A DNA stretch of 50,428 bases from JAJZEO01 sp964477345 (GCA_964477345.1 CAYZDL010000012.1:1-50428); one strand, 5' to 3'. Positions 7,287-16,363 are shown, counted from the first letter of the stretch. Notes: generated from the letters alone by a model not told the origin. Numbers and translations: made by a program.

Positions 7287-7685
7287 ATGACTTTCTCATA
7301 CGTAGTTCCTGTAGTAGTTGTAACCATTCTAAATATCTTGTTAGGCATGCTATGGTATTCACCATTGTTAGTAGGTCCAATCTGGGCAAAGGCCTACAAA
7401 TTTGATCTAAAAAAACTAAAACCCACACCTTGGCATTACGCAGGCAGTGTATTAGTCTCTTTGATCACAGTATCGATCCTTGATTTTCTCATACATCGAT
7501 TTGAGATCACGACTTGGAGAGAGGGGATGCTCTTGGGTTTCTATTTATGGCTTGGTTTAGTTGCTACAACTCATTTTTCAGGCGTTATCTGGGCGAAAAA
7601 ACCCATTCGCGTCTATTTTATTGACCTAGGCTATTTTTTTATTAGTATTGAAATGATAGGAATCCTATTAGCAGTTTGGCAATGA
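7287..7685 (+). CDS. DUF1761-family membrane protein
   Basis: This 132-residue protein has four membrane spans. The first span is followed by LLGMLWYSPLLVGPIWAKAY, close to the GxxWYSPLLFGxxW signature of the DUF1761 family. The next loop carries the charged stretch FDLKKLKP, and spans follow at about 48-68, 80-102 and 108-130. The function of the family is unknown. The upstream region is the island border; downstream the convergent peptidase gene ends 10 bases away. Length and spans agree with the family, so it is probably intact. Confidence 0.7.
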   Translation: MTFSYVVPVVVVTILNILLGMLWYSPLLVGPIWAKAYKFDLKKLKPTPWHYAGSVLVSLITVSILDFLIHRFEITTWREGMLLGFYLWLGLVATTHFSGVIWAKKPIRVYFIDLGYFFISIEMIGILLAVWQ

Positions 7686-7695
7686 AGGTATATCT

Positions 7696-9645
7696 TTACT
7701 CATTAGGGCAAAGTAGATGTCTTTTAATGAATTCGGTTGTGGCGTAGAAAAGGAAATCTACATTTTCCTTGTTCGAGAAACCGTGACCTTCATTTTTGGC
7801 TGTCAAAAACCATACTGGCGTATTGATGTTCTTTAGAGTTTTTACGATTTGTTCACTTTCGGAATAGGGAACACGTGGATCCATCAATCCTTGGATGACA
7901 AATATTGGTTTAGTAATCGCTTTAGCATGATTAATTGGTGCAATGGATGTTAGGAAATCGCGTATGGCTGGAATTCTTTCATCACCATAGACAGCCCGAC
8001 GCATATCTCGCCTACGTATTTCAGTGTTTTCTAAAAAAGTGACTAAATTTGACATCCCTACGATTGAAAGAGAACAAGCAACCTTCTCGTTATAACGGGT
8101 AGCAACAGCTAAGGTAGTATGGCCACCATAGCTGCCACCAGACACCATGATACGATCACCATCTAAGTCAGGTTGTCCTTTAATCCAATCTAAAAGAGCA
8201 TTGATATCTTCATAGGCATCAACTCGTTTTAGACCGTTTGGTAATTGTAGAAACGTTTTTCCGTAACCGGTAGACCCTCGAATGTTAGGGAACAATAAAG
8301 CAATCCCAAGTTCATCGATGTAGTAGTTGAGCGATCCTAAAAACTCAGGTCTGAACTGTGCTTCAGGACCTCCATGGATGATAATGCGTACAGGAGGTCT
8401 AACTTGATTCACCTTTAGAGGGCGATAAAGAAAGCCGCTAATTCGTTTACCATCGAACGATTCCCATGTCACCAATTCAGGTTCCACAAAAGAGTCTGTT
8501 TCCATGGGTGATGGGTTTTTCGTCAGCCGTTTTAAACAACCATTATTTAATTCGAGGGTATAAACATCGTTGACTGTTTTAGCACCACTCAAATTGAAAC
8601 GTAAGCTTTTACCATTTGGTTCCCAGGTAATTTTACCGATGACACCGTGGGGGATTTCTTTTAGTAGATGCTCCTCATTACCATTTTCTGACAAGGTTAA
8701 GAGGTGAGTATAGCTAATGCCATCTTGATTACTCACGTATACGATTTGCTTACCATTAGGGGAAATTTCATACAAATCGATATCCCAATTTACATGTTGC
8801 GTTAAATACTTTAATTGACCTGTTTTTACATTCAAGTTGGCAAGGGTATTAAATTCGTAATCTTTGTCGGTAATAAAGAAAATGGAGTTTCCATCAGGGC
8901 TGTATTGTGCTTGGAAATAAGCGGTTTGGTCCCCTTGAGTTTTAGGGGTGAGTAGCGTAAGGCTATTCTCAGCAAGATTGAAAGACCAAAGATTGGTATC
9001 ACTTACAGAAAGATATTCAGATAGTAGCAACGTAGTACCATCTGGCGACCAATCTTCAATCGACCAGCTATCACCAGCAGAAAATTCTACGACTAAGCGT
9101 TTAGATTCTGGATGTAAGGGGTCAATCATATAGAGATCTTGGTCTTTGCCATTTCGTTCATTAGAAGTAAAAGCCATTTTGTCACCTTTAGGTGACCAGA
9201 CGCCCAATTGATTGCGTGATTGACCATCTGTCAGCAAAGTGATGCAGCCGGTATCAAAGTCATACCGGTAGTTTTGATATTTTTCGTTACCATCCATGTC
9301 TTTACTAAAAACACAGTATCGTCCTTCAGTAGGTTGATAGAGAGCGTCTAGAATAGCGTTTGGGAAATTAGTCAAACATATAGGCATACCGTCAGCATCG
9401 TCGATCATATGCAACTGCATTACTTGAGCTTCTTCAGGGCGCGTTTTAACCAACATTTGTCGTTTAGTGGGGTGCAAATCCAATAACAGAGTTGGTCGAA
9501 AGTGTGTGTATTTTTGAACGCTTGCAACAATTTCTCTCGAAATCTCAGGCAAACCCTCAGTGATTAAATTAGTATTTGGAAAACCCATTTCAGCATAACC
9601 TATAGAATAACAAGTGATTAAAAGTATAGAAAGCAGGTGCCTCAT
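7696..9645 (-). CDS. Secreted S9-family prolyl-oligopeptidase-like serine peptidase
   Basis: This 649-residue protein has a signal peptide (residues 1-18) and then a WD40-like beta-propeller (TolB/DPP-like repeats with SPKGDKMAFTSN, SPDGTTLLLSE, SPNGKQIVYVSN). The C-terminal alpha/beta-hydrolase domain has HGGPEAQF (oxyanion region), GSTGYGKTF, GGSYGGH (Ser505), GLMDPRVP (Asp589) and NEGHGF (His621), a complete Ser-Asp-His triad. Peptidases of this family cleave short peptides after proline or other residues, with the propeller limiting substrate size. The signal peptide places it in the periplasm or outside. It stands alone between convergent DUF1761 and the methyltransferase gene. Confidence 0.9.
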   Translation of the reverse strand: MRHLLSILLITCYSIGYAEMGFPNTNLITEGLPEISREIVASVQKYTHFRPTLLLDLHPTKRQMLVKTRPEEAQVMQLHMIDDADGMPICLTNFPNAILDALYQPTEGRYCVFSKDMDGNEKYQNYRYDFDTGCITLLTDGQSRNQLGVWSPKGDKMAFTSNERNGKDQDLYMIDPLHPESKRLVVEFSAGDSWSIEDWSPDGTTLLLSEYLSVSDTNLWSFNLAENSLTLLTPKTQGDQTAYFQAQYSPDGNSIFFITDKDYEFNTLANLNVKTGQLKYLTQHVNWDIDLYEISPNGKQIVYVSNQDGISYTHLLTLSENGNEEHLLKEIPHGVIGKITWEPNGKSLRFNLSGAKTVNDVYTLELNNGCLKRLTKNPSPMETDSFVEPELVTWESFDGKRISGFLYRPLKVNQVRPPVRIIIHGGPEAQFRPEFLGSLNYYIDELGIALLFPNIRGSTGYGKTFLQLPNGLKRVDAYEDINALLDWIKGQPDLDGDRIMVSGGSYGGHTTLAVATRYNEKVACSLSIVGMSNLVTFLENTEIRRRDMRRAVYGDERIPAIRDFLTSIAPINHAKAITKPIFVIQGLMDPRVPYSESEQIVKTLKNINTPVWFLTAKNEGHGFSNKENVDFLFYATTEFIKRHLLCPNE

Positions 9646-9708
9646 GGATATTCTCCTATTTATCAGTAATTTGAATCAATAGAAGTATAAACAAAGTCTT
9701 TATTAGAA

Positions 9709-10437
9709 TTAAGGGGTTTTTAAACGGGTGTAATGGTAGAGCACGATACCGGATGCAACGGCAACATTGAGGCTATCTACAATGGGGTCGATGGGGATTT
9801 TAACATGAAGTGGCACTTTTTTAAGAATCTCTGTGTCGATGCCTGTCGACTCTCTACCAAAAATGAAGTAGGGGTCTTTAGGGAAAAGAGATTCCTCCAG
9901 GGGGATAGTTTGATTGCTTAAAGAGGTGGCTACCCCATTTTTGTCTTTAAGAAGAGTGGGTAAGTTATTTGTGGTATGGACTTTCATCTGAAAAAGTGCA
10001 CCTCGAGAGACTTTAATCGTCCTCCTTAGGTAGGGAGGGGATGTATAAGTGTCGACGATGAGATTGCAAATTCCGAAAGCAACGGCATTTCTAATAATCG
10101 CTCCAACATTTTCTGGGTCGACTATCCCATTAAGAACAAGTGCGGCTCCTTGCATCTCTTCTAGGGGAATATTGGGAGGTTTTACCCCAAGGGCCATAAT
10201 CCCTTGGTGCATTTTATATCCGGTAATTTTTTGTAGTTCTTCTTGCGTGGCGATTTCTATTTTAATCCCATCTGGAATAGCAACTCTTGATAAGTAGCGC
10301 TTTTCCATTAAAATAGAAAGGACTTGTAAGTTGCTTTTAAAGAGGGCTTTTACCACCTCTTCCCCCTCTGCAATGAAATGAGGACCTAGATCACGCAAGC
10401 TTGAATAGAGGGGATAAGAGAGATTTTGTTGATTCAT
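9709..10437 (-). CDS. TrmH/SpoU-family RNA 2'-O-methyltransferase
   Basis: The 242-residue protein has an N-terminal substrate-binding domain (FIAEGEEVVKALFKS; MHQGIMALG near residue 77) and a C-terminal SPOUT knot domain. Knot motifs are visible: DPENVGAIIRNA (motif 1 with Asn and Arg), RRTIKVSRGALF, IFGRESTGID (motif 2) and DSLNVAVASGIVLY (motif 3). These bind S-adenosylmethionine and methylate a ribose 2'-OH in rRNA or tRNA. It belongs to the same clade as RlmB/TrmH; which RNA is modified cannot be told. It is intact and ordinary. Confidence 0.88.
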   Translation of the reverse strand: MNQQNLSYPLYSSLRDLGPHFIAEGEEVVKALFKSNLQVLSILMEKRYLSRVAIPDGIKIEIATQEELQKITGYKMHQGIMALGVKPPNIPLEEMQGAALVLNGIVDPENVGAIIRNAVAFGICNLIVDTYTSPPYLRRTIKVSRGALFQMKVHTTNNLPTLLKDKNGVATSLSNQTIPLEESLFPKDPYFIFGRESTGIDTEILKKVPLHVKIPIDPIVDSLNVAVASGIVLYHYTRLKTP

Positions 10438-10466
10438 GGAACCAGTCTATACCAACTTCAATAATC

Positions 10467-10613
10467 CTATGGAGAAGTTTCGATAAAATAAGAAAGGTAA
10501 AGGCGGAAAATAATCCCTGAGGCGAAACAGGTGGCTATCATAGTTATGAGTTGCCGTACTTTTGGGTCGCGGAGCGCATCTTTACCTTTAATTAAGGTTA
10601 CATTCTTTCTTAG
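10467..10613 (-). other. Possible short coding remnant behind the Ppx/GppA gene
   Basis: On the minus strand a frame is open to a TAG at 10469-10467 and reads LRDPKVRQLITMIATCFASG followed by IIFRLYLSYFIETSP, which looks like one membrane-spanning helix. No ATG, GTG or TTG start is present upstream except an internal ATG near 10540. It may be a translationally coupled small protein or the tail of a deleted gene. Confidence 0.25.
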
Positions 10614-11641
10614 GCCCAGTAGGTCTCGTCGACTAAGAGCCCTTCACAACTACCGTTGGCATAATGTGAGGTGATTTGCTCTAGTTGCATAGAATCCATG
10701 ATGGTGTAGAGTAGAACCATTCCTAAAACCGCAGTATCTGGTTTTGAAAACTGTTTAAGCTCTTCGGGTGGTTTGCCTGCATAGTGTGTAATAGCATCCC
10801 ATAATTCTTCTTTAGTGAAACTATTTTTTCCCACACCCGTAGCGCCCATAGCAAAGATAAAATTTTCATTGCCGATTCCGACAACCGATGGGTCGGAATT
10901 TTGGAATTTTTCTGAGAAAGCACTCGGTAGTGAGGGCATCTTTTCTTTCATTCTTTTTACTAGAAGTTTGGCTTCTTCTAAAGTGACCGGAGCAGGAGGT
11001 GTTTCTAGATCGAGTTTTTCTCCTCGAATATCCATGAGAGTTTCTAAACTGGGGATATAACCAAGTTCTCCTTCAATCACTGAGAGCTCGCCATCAATGA
11101 GGGTAGTAATTTGGAAACTTCCAGAGCCCGAATCGACAGCGATTAGCTTTTCTTGGGGAATTCCACTGACTGCAGCCGCTGTTGCAAAGCCAAGCCGGCC
11201 TTCTTCATTTTGAGAGATAATGGATATGTCAATTCCTAAGTCTCTTTTGATTGTTTCGTACATCTCCCTAGCATTCGTGGCTTGACGAGAAGCTGCTGTA
11301 GCAATTCCCTTCCATTCCGTAGGCCGGTGAACTGATAGTTCTTCTTTTAGATCTTTAAGTTTTTCAAATGCCACTGTTTGAATTTTTTCACTTAATTGGG
11401 AGTTTCCTCCTACTTGGATATCGCGTTTAAAAGGAATTGGGTGTTCTTCAGAGTAAAGAATTTTATTGATTTCCCCGCTCTGAGAATCTACTTTAGCAAT
11501 CGTTACCTTGATACTTCCAGAGCCAACATCGACCGCTGCCCGTGTAATCGGTTTTGGCCAAGCATACCATGTAGCCAGAGAGAAAGCGGTTGCCCCTAAT
11601 AGGATTCCAATAAATATTTTTCTAGAAAAATTAAATTTCAT
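10610..11641 (-). CDS. Membrane-anchored Ppx/GppA-type phosphatase-like protein
   Basis: The 343-residue protein starts at ATG 11641; an earlier in-frame ATG at 11686 would place 15 extra residues before what is clearly a signal anchor (KIFIGILLGATAFSLATWYAW). The rest follows the Ppx/GppA sugar-kinase-like fold: AAVDVGSGSIKVTI (phosphate loop 1), GIATAASRQATNA, ISQNEEGRLGF, and VDSGSGSFQI (phosphate loop 2). The family hydrolyses polyphosphate or pppGpp; canonical members carry D-x-G-G-G-S in loop 2, while this one has DSGSGS. The N-terminal anchor is uncommon, since exopolyphosphatases are cytosolic. The orientation suggests the domain faces the periplasm, where the substrate would differ. 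Confidence 0.75.
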   Translation of the reverse strand: MKFNFSRKIFIGILLGATAFSLATWYAWPKPITRAAVDVGSGSIKVTIAKVDSQSGEINKILYSEEHPIPFKRDIQVGGNSQLSEKIQTVAFEKLKDLKEELSVHRPTEWKGIATAASRQATNAREMYETIKRDLGIDISIISQNEEGRLGFATAAAVSGIPQEKLIAVDSGSGSFQITTLIDGELSVIEGELGYIPSLETLMDIRGEKLDLETPPAPVTLEEAKLLVKRMKEKMPSLPSAFSEKFQNSDPSVVGIGNENFIFAMGATGVGKNSFTKEELWDAITHYAGKPPEELKQFSKPDTAVLGMVLLYTIMDSMQLEQITSHYANGSCEGLLVDETYWA

Positions 11642-11805
11642 AATTAATAGTCTCGTTGTTTTTTTGTAATTATATAAACAAAGCATGTTTAAGTAAATTA
11701 GTAATAATTTAATTAAATTATTCTACAAAATCGATATTTTGCAGGAGGGAGATCATAAATGAGAATGGTTAATTTCTAATTCCATTTAATGCTCATTCGT
11801 AATAA

Positions 11806-12513
11806 ATGAAGAGAATGGAAAAATTTCGATTGCCACGGCAAAAAATGAGCGATGAGTTCCGGGGAATCATTTCGAGAGAAATGAAAAAACATGGCGACGT
11901 TCTTACTGTTGCATCAACGAAGAGAATGACCGAGATCGCAAGGGTAGTAAAAGAGATCGAGGTTTGTGGCCTTCCAAAGCGCTTTGTGAAGAAAAAACTG
12001 TCGAAGGAGTTGGGGTATGGCATTTTTCTACACCCTGATGCAAAACCCATTCTGAGAGGGGAGGTGATAGCTCCCTATTCTGGTAACGTATCGTTTGAAA
12101 GGAAAAGTAGAGTCGATGATGCGGCCTATGCCTTTGATCTTGTCGATATAGTCTATCTTACGAAAGAAGAGCAGGAGATATTCGATAAAAATGGTCCCTA
12201 TAGTGCAAGAAGGCAATATGTAGCCAAGCTAGATGCGTTAAAACAGGGAAATTTTACGCGATTTGTCAACCACTCAGATAATCCAAATGTGATGGCAGTC
12301 TCTTTGCGAATTCCAAAAAACAGATTAGGTCTTAGAGAAATGCCCTCTGAAGTGATCTACATCGCTAAAAAAAGAATCAATCCTTGCGAGCAGCTCCTCT
12401 CTTGCTATGAAGACGAGGAAAAGGGGTATTGGGGTGTCTTCAAAATTGTTCCGTTTCCTATGACGCCAAAAACCTTTCAAATCGATAGTAGACTTAGGTT
12501 AGTCCGATCTTAG
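11806..12513 (+). CDS. SET-domain protein lysine methyltransferase
   Basis: This 235-residue protein has SET-domain hallmarks in order: LGYGIFLHPDAKPILRGEVI and APYSG (the start of SET, with the G-x-G-like AdoMet contact), RRQYVA, FTRFVNHSDNPNV (the RFxNHSxxPN core that binds AdoMet and forms the knot), and then INPCEQLLSCYEDE (the ExLxxxY motif with the catalytic Tyr) and YWG. SET proteins methylate lysines; chlamydiae encode a SET protein (NUE in C. trachomatis) reported to act on histones. The post-SET cysteine cluster is not obvious. The N-terminal 75 residues are basic and could carry a secretion or nucleic-acid-binding function. It stands alone. Confidence 0.88.
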   Translation: MKRMEKFRLPRQKMSDEFRGIISREMKKHGDVLTVASTKRMTEIARVVKEIEVCGLPKRFVKKKLSKELGYGIFLHPDAKPILRGEVIAPYSGNVSFERKSRVDDAAYAFDLVDIVYLTKEEQEIFDKNGPYSARRQYVAKLDALKQGNFTRFVNHSDNPNVMAVSLRIPKNRLGLREMPSEVIYIAKKRINPCEQLLSCYEDEEKGYWGVFKIVPFPMTPKTFQIDSRLRLVRS

Positions 12514-12525
12514 TTAGAAGGGCTT

Positions 12526-12804
12526 TTACGGGCAAACTGTACCATCTGGACACGATTGGACATAGATGATAGTGTCTGGTTTATCGAATGTCCCAGTATT
12601 GATGCTGTCCACATTACATGGACTTAACTTAAAGGTGCCCCCACCTGGATTTGTAAGAGAATAGCCTGGATCTGAATCACTACTATTATCGCTGAGGGTC
12701 AAACAAACAGTGGGAGTTCCGCTTGCATAGTAGCCAACGGCAACACCCCGGTCTCCATTTTCTTTGAGGGTGTTATTTGCTATATTGGCAGTCGAGAGGT
12801 GTTT
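12526..12804 (-). pseudogene. C-terminal fragment of a secreted beta-helix-type repeat protein
   Basis: On the minus strand a 92-codon frame without start runs from a TAG at 12807-12805 to TAA at 12526. It reads ANIANNTLKENGDRGVAVG, CLTLSDNSSDSDPGYSL, GGGTFKLSPCNVDSINTG and ends QSCPDGTVCP. The pattern of N-N-T-L-x-x-N-G followed by C-L-x-L-x-x-N and a Cys-rich end is typical of right-handed beta-helix surface proteins; I recall similar ends in environmental chlamydiae. Only the last part is left, so this is a remnant. It fills most of the otherwise empty 12514-12998 interval; 12808-12998 holds only the upstream region of the second Rhs gene. Confidence 0.5.
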
Positions 12805-12998
12805 CTATAATCATAATAGGTGTTGATTCCATACGCTCTTTTTTCCCATATGGTTCTATGGATACAATTTTACACGTGTTAGAGTCTTAGTTTCAATTTT
12901 AATTTTCAACAATAATCTTAATTTCTCCGTCGACTTAGGTATTGAATTAAAATCCTTTGGAGATTTAGCATCGGATTTCTGTTAAAAACGGTGGGGTC

Positions 12999-14070
12999 AT
13001 GCGTAGACTTGGCTTCTTATTTTTGTTACTTCCATTTTTTCTCAGCGCAGAAGAGATGGTTATTGATCTTCAAGAGCTTGGTAAAATCGTTTATCACTTC
13101 GAGGATGGGCTTTGTGAAAAGATAGTTCGATTAGCTCCTTCAGGGCAAGTGAAATACGAGCATCTTTACAATTATGATCAAGATGGAAAGTTCATCTCAG
13201 AAAGTTTGATTGGTCATCTTGGAAACATTCACTATTCTGGAAGTATGGAGGAAGGGTTCATAACGGCTCACACTCCATTCGGTGATGAAAGCTGGCTAAA
13301 GGAAGACAGGGGCACATTTGAGATGGTCAATATTGAAAAGAGTTATGATGAAGCTGGGCATTTAACTCAGAAGGGAGCTGATCACTTTTTCTATGACAAT
13401 GATCAGTTGATTCGAGTAGACACTGATCAATACCGGGTCTACTTTGCCTATGATGAAGAGGGGAGAAGAATTGCCAAAAAAACGATTTCTGAACATGGGG
13501 AAGAGGACGAGTATTATCTCTATTGGGGAAAAAATGAGATTGGGAGTGTTTCGGAAGATGGAAAGTTAAATTGGCTTCGGATTCCTGGAATGACAAATCA
13601 TCCTAACCTAGTCAGAGCCATTGCAGTTGAGACAGAAGACGCTGTCTATGCTCCGATTTATGACGCTAGGTGGAACATTGTTAAATTGGTCAATATTGAA
13701 GATAGAACCATTATTGAGATAAGACCCGATGCTTTTGGACAAAATTTAAAAGAGCTAAAAGGGTGCCCGTGGATATTTTGCAGTAAACGATTTGATAGAG
13801 AGACCGGGCTTGTTGATTTTGGATTTAGGCGATGATCCAAGTGAGTGTCCCGATGAGGGATTTGAATGGAAAGGAAGAGGCACACCTGAATCTGGTAAAG
13901 GAAACTGGGTTAGAGGGCAAAAACCGAATCAAGAAGCATTAAATCCGGATCTAAATCACCCTGCTCCTATAGGACCACATTGGGATTATACAAGTCCCGA
14001 GTTTCCAAACGGAATTCGAATTAAACCAGATGGTACCTGGGAAGAAAAACCATCGAAGGATGCTTTATGA
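12999..14070 (+). pseudogene. Second mini-Rhs toxin gene, core deleted and frameshifted
   Basis: The first 278 codons (12999-13835) encode a signal peptide (MRRLGFLFLLLPFFLSAEE) and YD repeats closely parallel to the gene at 701. The frame then stops right after VDFGFRR, exactly where the first Rhs continues into the YYAP core. The next bases, in another frame, read DDPSECPDEGFEWKGRG, LNPDLNHPAP and GPHWDY to a stop at 14070, which is the Ntox37-like tip. Compared with the intact copy about 300 bp are missing (the end of the Rhs core plus the hydrophobic linker), and the join is out of frame at short TTTAGGCG-like homology. The toxin tip is therefore probably not translated with its carrier. 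The immunity gene follows directly. Confidence 0.85.
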
Positions 14071-14657
14071 GTGAATTAGTTGAATATCCGTTAGATTTTT
14101 CAAAAGCATTAGCTTATTTCGAAGATAACTTGAATGAAACAAATAGGATGTCCTCTGCCCTTTGCAAACATGTGCAATTTGAAAAAGGAACATTTTATAC
14201 CATTCTTCGTCATGGCATTACTGATGATCAATTGTATGGATTTAAATGGGGTGGGGTAGATGGTGGATCAAAGGATCAAATCATTGATATCATGTTTAAC
14301 AAAGCTCAAAGTGACATTCGGATCCATTACATATTTGATGATGTGAATTCTACATATACTCCATCCTATGATTGGTCGTTGTTCTCGCAGGTTGGTGTTC
14401 ATTACAATGATGAAGTTTACTACATAGTTTCAGGAAAAACTGCATCAAAGGCGCTTCTTAAAGAGGGATTAAATGCTTCAGATGCTATATGGCATAGTTT
14501 ATGTGTTTTAAGTGATGGAGAATATTCTAAACGCCAGGATCGATCAATTACAGAATTTGATATTACTAACTTTGCAAAAGAGGCTCAGATGATTGTCGTT
14601 GGAGCCTATGATGGTGAGGGATATATTTGCTGGGAGAAGAGAGGTAAAACAAAATAA
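14067..14657 (+). CDS. Immunity protein of the second Rhs gene
   Basis: This 196-residue cytosolic protein has an ATG that overlaps the toxin-tip stop by 4 bases (ATGA), so the two were translationally coupled. The C-terminal MIVVGAYDGEGYICWEK matches the immunity protein at 2086-2727 (NIVIGAYDMEGYVVWEK); both also share an early F-x-x-G-x-F-Y/F-x-x pattern and a D-EVYY/EVFYY motif in the middle (NDEVYYIVSGK versus EEVFYYLRGD). The reading frame is intact although its toxin is broken, so the gene may still protect against related toxins. Confidence 0.7.
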   Translation: MSELVEYPLDFSKALAYFEDNLNETNRMSSALCKHVQFEKGTFYTILRHGITDDQLYGFKWGGVDGGSKDQIIDIMFNKAQSDIRIHYIFDDVNSTYTPSYDWSLFSQVGVHYNDEVYYIVSGKTASKALLKEGLNASDAIWHSLCVLSDGEYSKRQDRSITEFDITNFAKEAQMIVVGAYDGEGYICWEKRGKTK

Positions 14658-14715
14658 TTTTCGAGTCTAGATTTGAATATACGGTTCCTGAAGAGGAATT
14701 GAATAATTCGTAGTT

Positions 14716-14940
14716 TTCTTATTTTATTTAGTTTGATTGTTACCCTGGATGCTACGGTTTGTCTGAATATGATCGTGAAAGATGAAAGGGAAGTGATTGA
14801 AAAATGCTTGACGTCTGTCAAGTCATTGATCGATTATTGGGTGATTGTCGATACGGGATCCACTGATGGGACCCAGAAGACCATTAAGGAGTTCATGAAG
14901 GGGATTCCGGGGGAACTTCATGAAAGGCCCTGGGTCAATA
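14716..14940 (+). pseudogene. 5'-end copy of the glycosyltransferase gene (truncated duplicate)
   Basis: These about 225 bases repeat 16772-16995 with few differences and encode VTLDATVCLNMIVKDE, VIVDTGSTDGTQ and HERPW, the N-terminal nucleotide-sugar-binding part of the family 2 glycosyltransferase at 16752-17915. Similarity ends abruptly after GGGTCAAT, where the sequence joins a toxin tip. The copy lacks a convincing start codon upstream of its signal-like segment and lacks the catalytic DADE. It is a recombination remnant. Confidence 0.85.
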
Positions 14941-15105
14941 AAGGATCCTGAATGGAAATGTATTGGTCACCCTAAAGCAAAAAAAGCTGGTAAGTATGAC
15001 TATCAAAATAAACGAACTGGAGAGAAAATTCGTTTTGATAGGGGGAAACCTACAGTTCCTAAGGGGCATGAAAACTCACATCTTTATACTCCAGAAGAAC
15101 TTTAA
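14941..15105 (+). pseudogene. Orphan toxin tip fused behind the glycosyltransferase fragment
   Basis: The frame reads KDPEWKCIGHPKAKKAG, then KYDYQNKRTGEKIRFDRGKP and GHENSHLYTPEEL before TAA at 15103. The pattern G-x-Y-x-Y-x-N-x-x-T-G-E-x-I-R-F-D-x-G-x-P followed by a His-containing end is what I recall from a common toxin tip in Rhs and related polymorphic toxins. It differs from the Ntox37-type tips elsewhere in the window. It is joined out of frame to the glycosyltransferase piece, so it has no carrier; an ATG at 14920 in its own frame could start a 61-residue peptide. A likely immunity gene follows. Confidence 0.55.
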
Positions 15106-15118
15106 TGGAAAAACAAGC

Positions 15119-15571
15119 ATGAAAGGCAAAATAGTTGACATTTCTAGATATACATCCCTTTTTCATGATGGAACCGTTGTAAAATTTCATCATAGCAACG
15201 ATCATATTCAATTTGTTCTTTTTAGTGCAGAGGTGCAACTTGATGATATTCAGGATGATGTTCCATTAAGGGAACAGGGTGGCATGCTCTTAATTAAGGG
15301 AATATTGCATCTTAAAAAAAACATCTCAATTTTAGAAGATCGTAGCAAGCTGACTATAAATGAATTAGCCGATTTAATGCAGAAATATGATAGTGGAGAA
15401 ATACATCATTTCAAAATATCTAATCGTCATATTGACTTACAAATTCATTGGACAAATTTTCCTCCAAAAGCAGATGTATCAGATTTTTCAAATTTAAAAA
15501 TCGACGCTGATGAAATTTATTGGGAAAATAACCCTACTTTAACTGATCTTCTAAGGGTTTGGGTGCATTAG
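15119..15571 (+). CDS. Probable immunity protein for the orphan tip at 14941-15105
   Basis: The 150-residue product starts MKGKIVDISRYTSLF and has no signal peptide or membrane span; it is rich in strands (TVVKFHHSNDHIQFVLFSAEV, IHHFKISNRHIDLQIHW) and ends DEIYWENNPTLTDLLRVWVH. The frame is open upstream to 14963, but that part overlaps the toxin tip in another frame, so I choose ATG 15119, 13 bases after the tip's stop. Position right behind a toxin tip and size argue for immunity; no family is recognised. The 3' end overlaps the convergent gene at 15551 by 21 bases. Confidence 0.5.
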   Translation: MKGKIVDISRYTSLFHDGTVVKFHHSNDHIQFVLFSAEVQLDDIQDDVPLREQGGMLLIKGILHLKKNISILEDRSKLTINELADLMQKYDSGEIHHFKISNRHIDLQIHWTNFPPKADVSDFSNLKIDADEIYWENNPTLTDLLRVWVH

Positions 15572-16363
15572 TAAAGCGAATGTGACATCGACAAGGTCAT
15601 AACCTAAATATGTCCAAAAAATGGCCTTTCGATCTTGTGCATATTGTCGTAATAGACCCTTTGTTTCTTCTGTATTTAAGTCACAACGAAAGCTCGGCAT
15701 TAACCAGCCCACAGGTGGCCAGACTCCTTCTAGAACAAAATTTTGCCACCAAGGCAGTGAAAATGAAAAATCCATTTGGTCATATTTTCCGGCGGCAAAT
15801 GAGACGGCATTTTGACCGCCAAATCCAAGCAATAGTCCCAAAAAATATTCATTTTTCATGATCATTAAAAATCGAGGATCATGATGATTTAATAGGATAT
15901 TGAGTACTCCTTCTACATCGGATTGCTCACCGATAAATTCTTGAAAAGGTTGTAGGTGAGCTGCAATTACGGAACGGCATAAGGGTATAGAAAAGACCAC
16001 TATTTCATAATAGGGTCTGTTGTTAAGATCTTCATATCGTGCTATGTGGTAACCTTGTCTTTGGAAAAGAGGGAGGAAGCTTTCCCAAATAGCCCATCCA
16101 TTGTTCATCTCTACGTCATCTTTAGAAAAGTTTACAATGGTCATTGGTTTGTTTCCTCCCCATGTATAAGAACATACATTCATGACAGTTGCGCGCTTTA
16201 GAAATGCATGGAGAGATTTTTTTTCTTGTTTAGAAAGTTCTCTGGTGTATTTTTTTGCTAGCCAGATTTCTTGATGTGAGACAAGAGCATATCGATGTTT
16301 TTGTACACTAATGCTTAGGATCGTTATGGCTAAAAAGAGAAAAATAAGATAAATTTTTTTCAT
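15551..16363 (-). CDS. Secreted or membrane-anchored protein of unknown function
   Basis: The 270-residue protein begins MKKIYLIFLFLAITILSISV, a signal peptide or anchor. The rest is globular with YTWGGNKPMTIVNFSKDD, a Q-G-Y-H-I-A-R-Y-E-D-L segment, GLLLGFGGQNAVSFA and PWWQNFVLEGVWPP. It is intact, with a conventional length and start, but I do not recognise its family. The GFGGxNA and WW-rich part hint at a carbohydrate- or peptide-binding periplasmic protein, which is only a guess. It is transcribed toward the immunity gene and divergently from the zinc-ribbon protein 24 bases away. Confidence 0.55.
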   Translation of the reverse strand: MKKIYLIFLFLAITILSISVQKHRYALVSHQEIWLAKKYTRELSKQEKKSLHAFLKRATVMNVCSYTWGGNKPMTIVNFSKDDVEMNNGWAIWESFLPLFQRQGYHIARYEDLNNRPYYEIVVFSIPLCRSVIAAHLQPFQEFIGEQSDVEGVLNILLNHHDPRFLMIMKNEYFLGLLLGFGGQNAVSFAAGKYDQMDFSFSLPWWQNFVLEGVWPPVGWLMPSFRCDLNTEETKGLLRQYAQDRKAIFWTYLGYDLVDVTFALLMHPNP

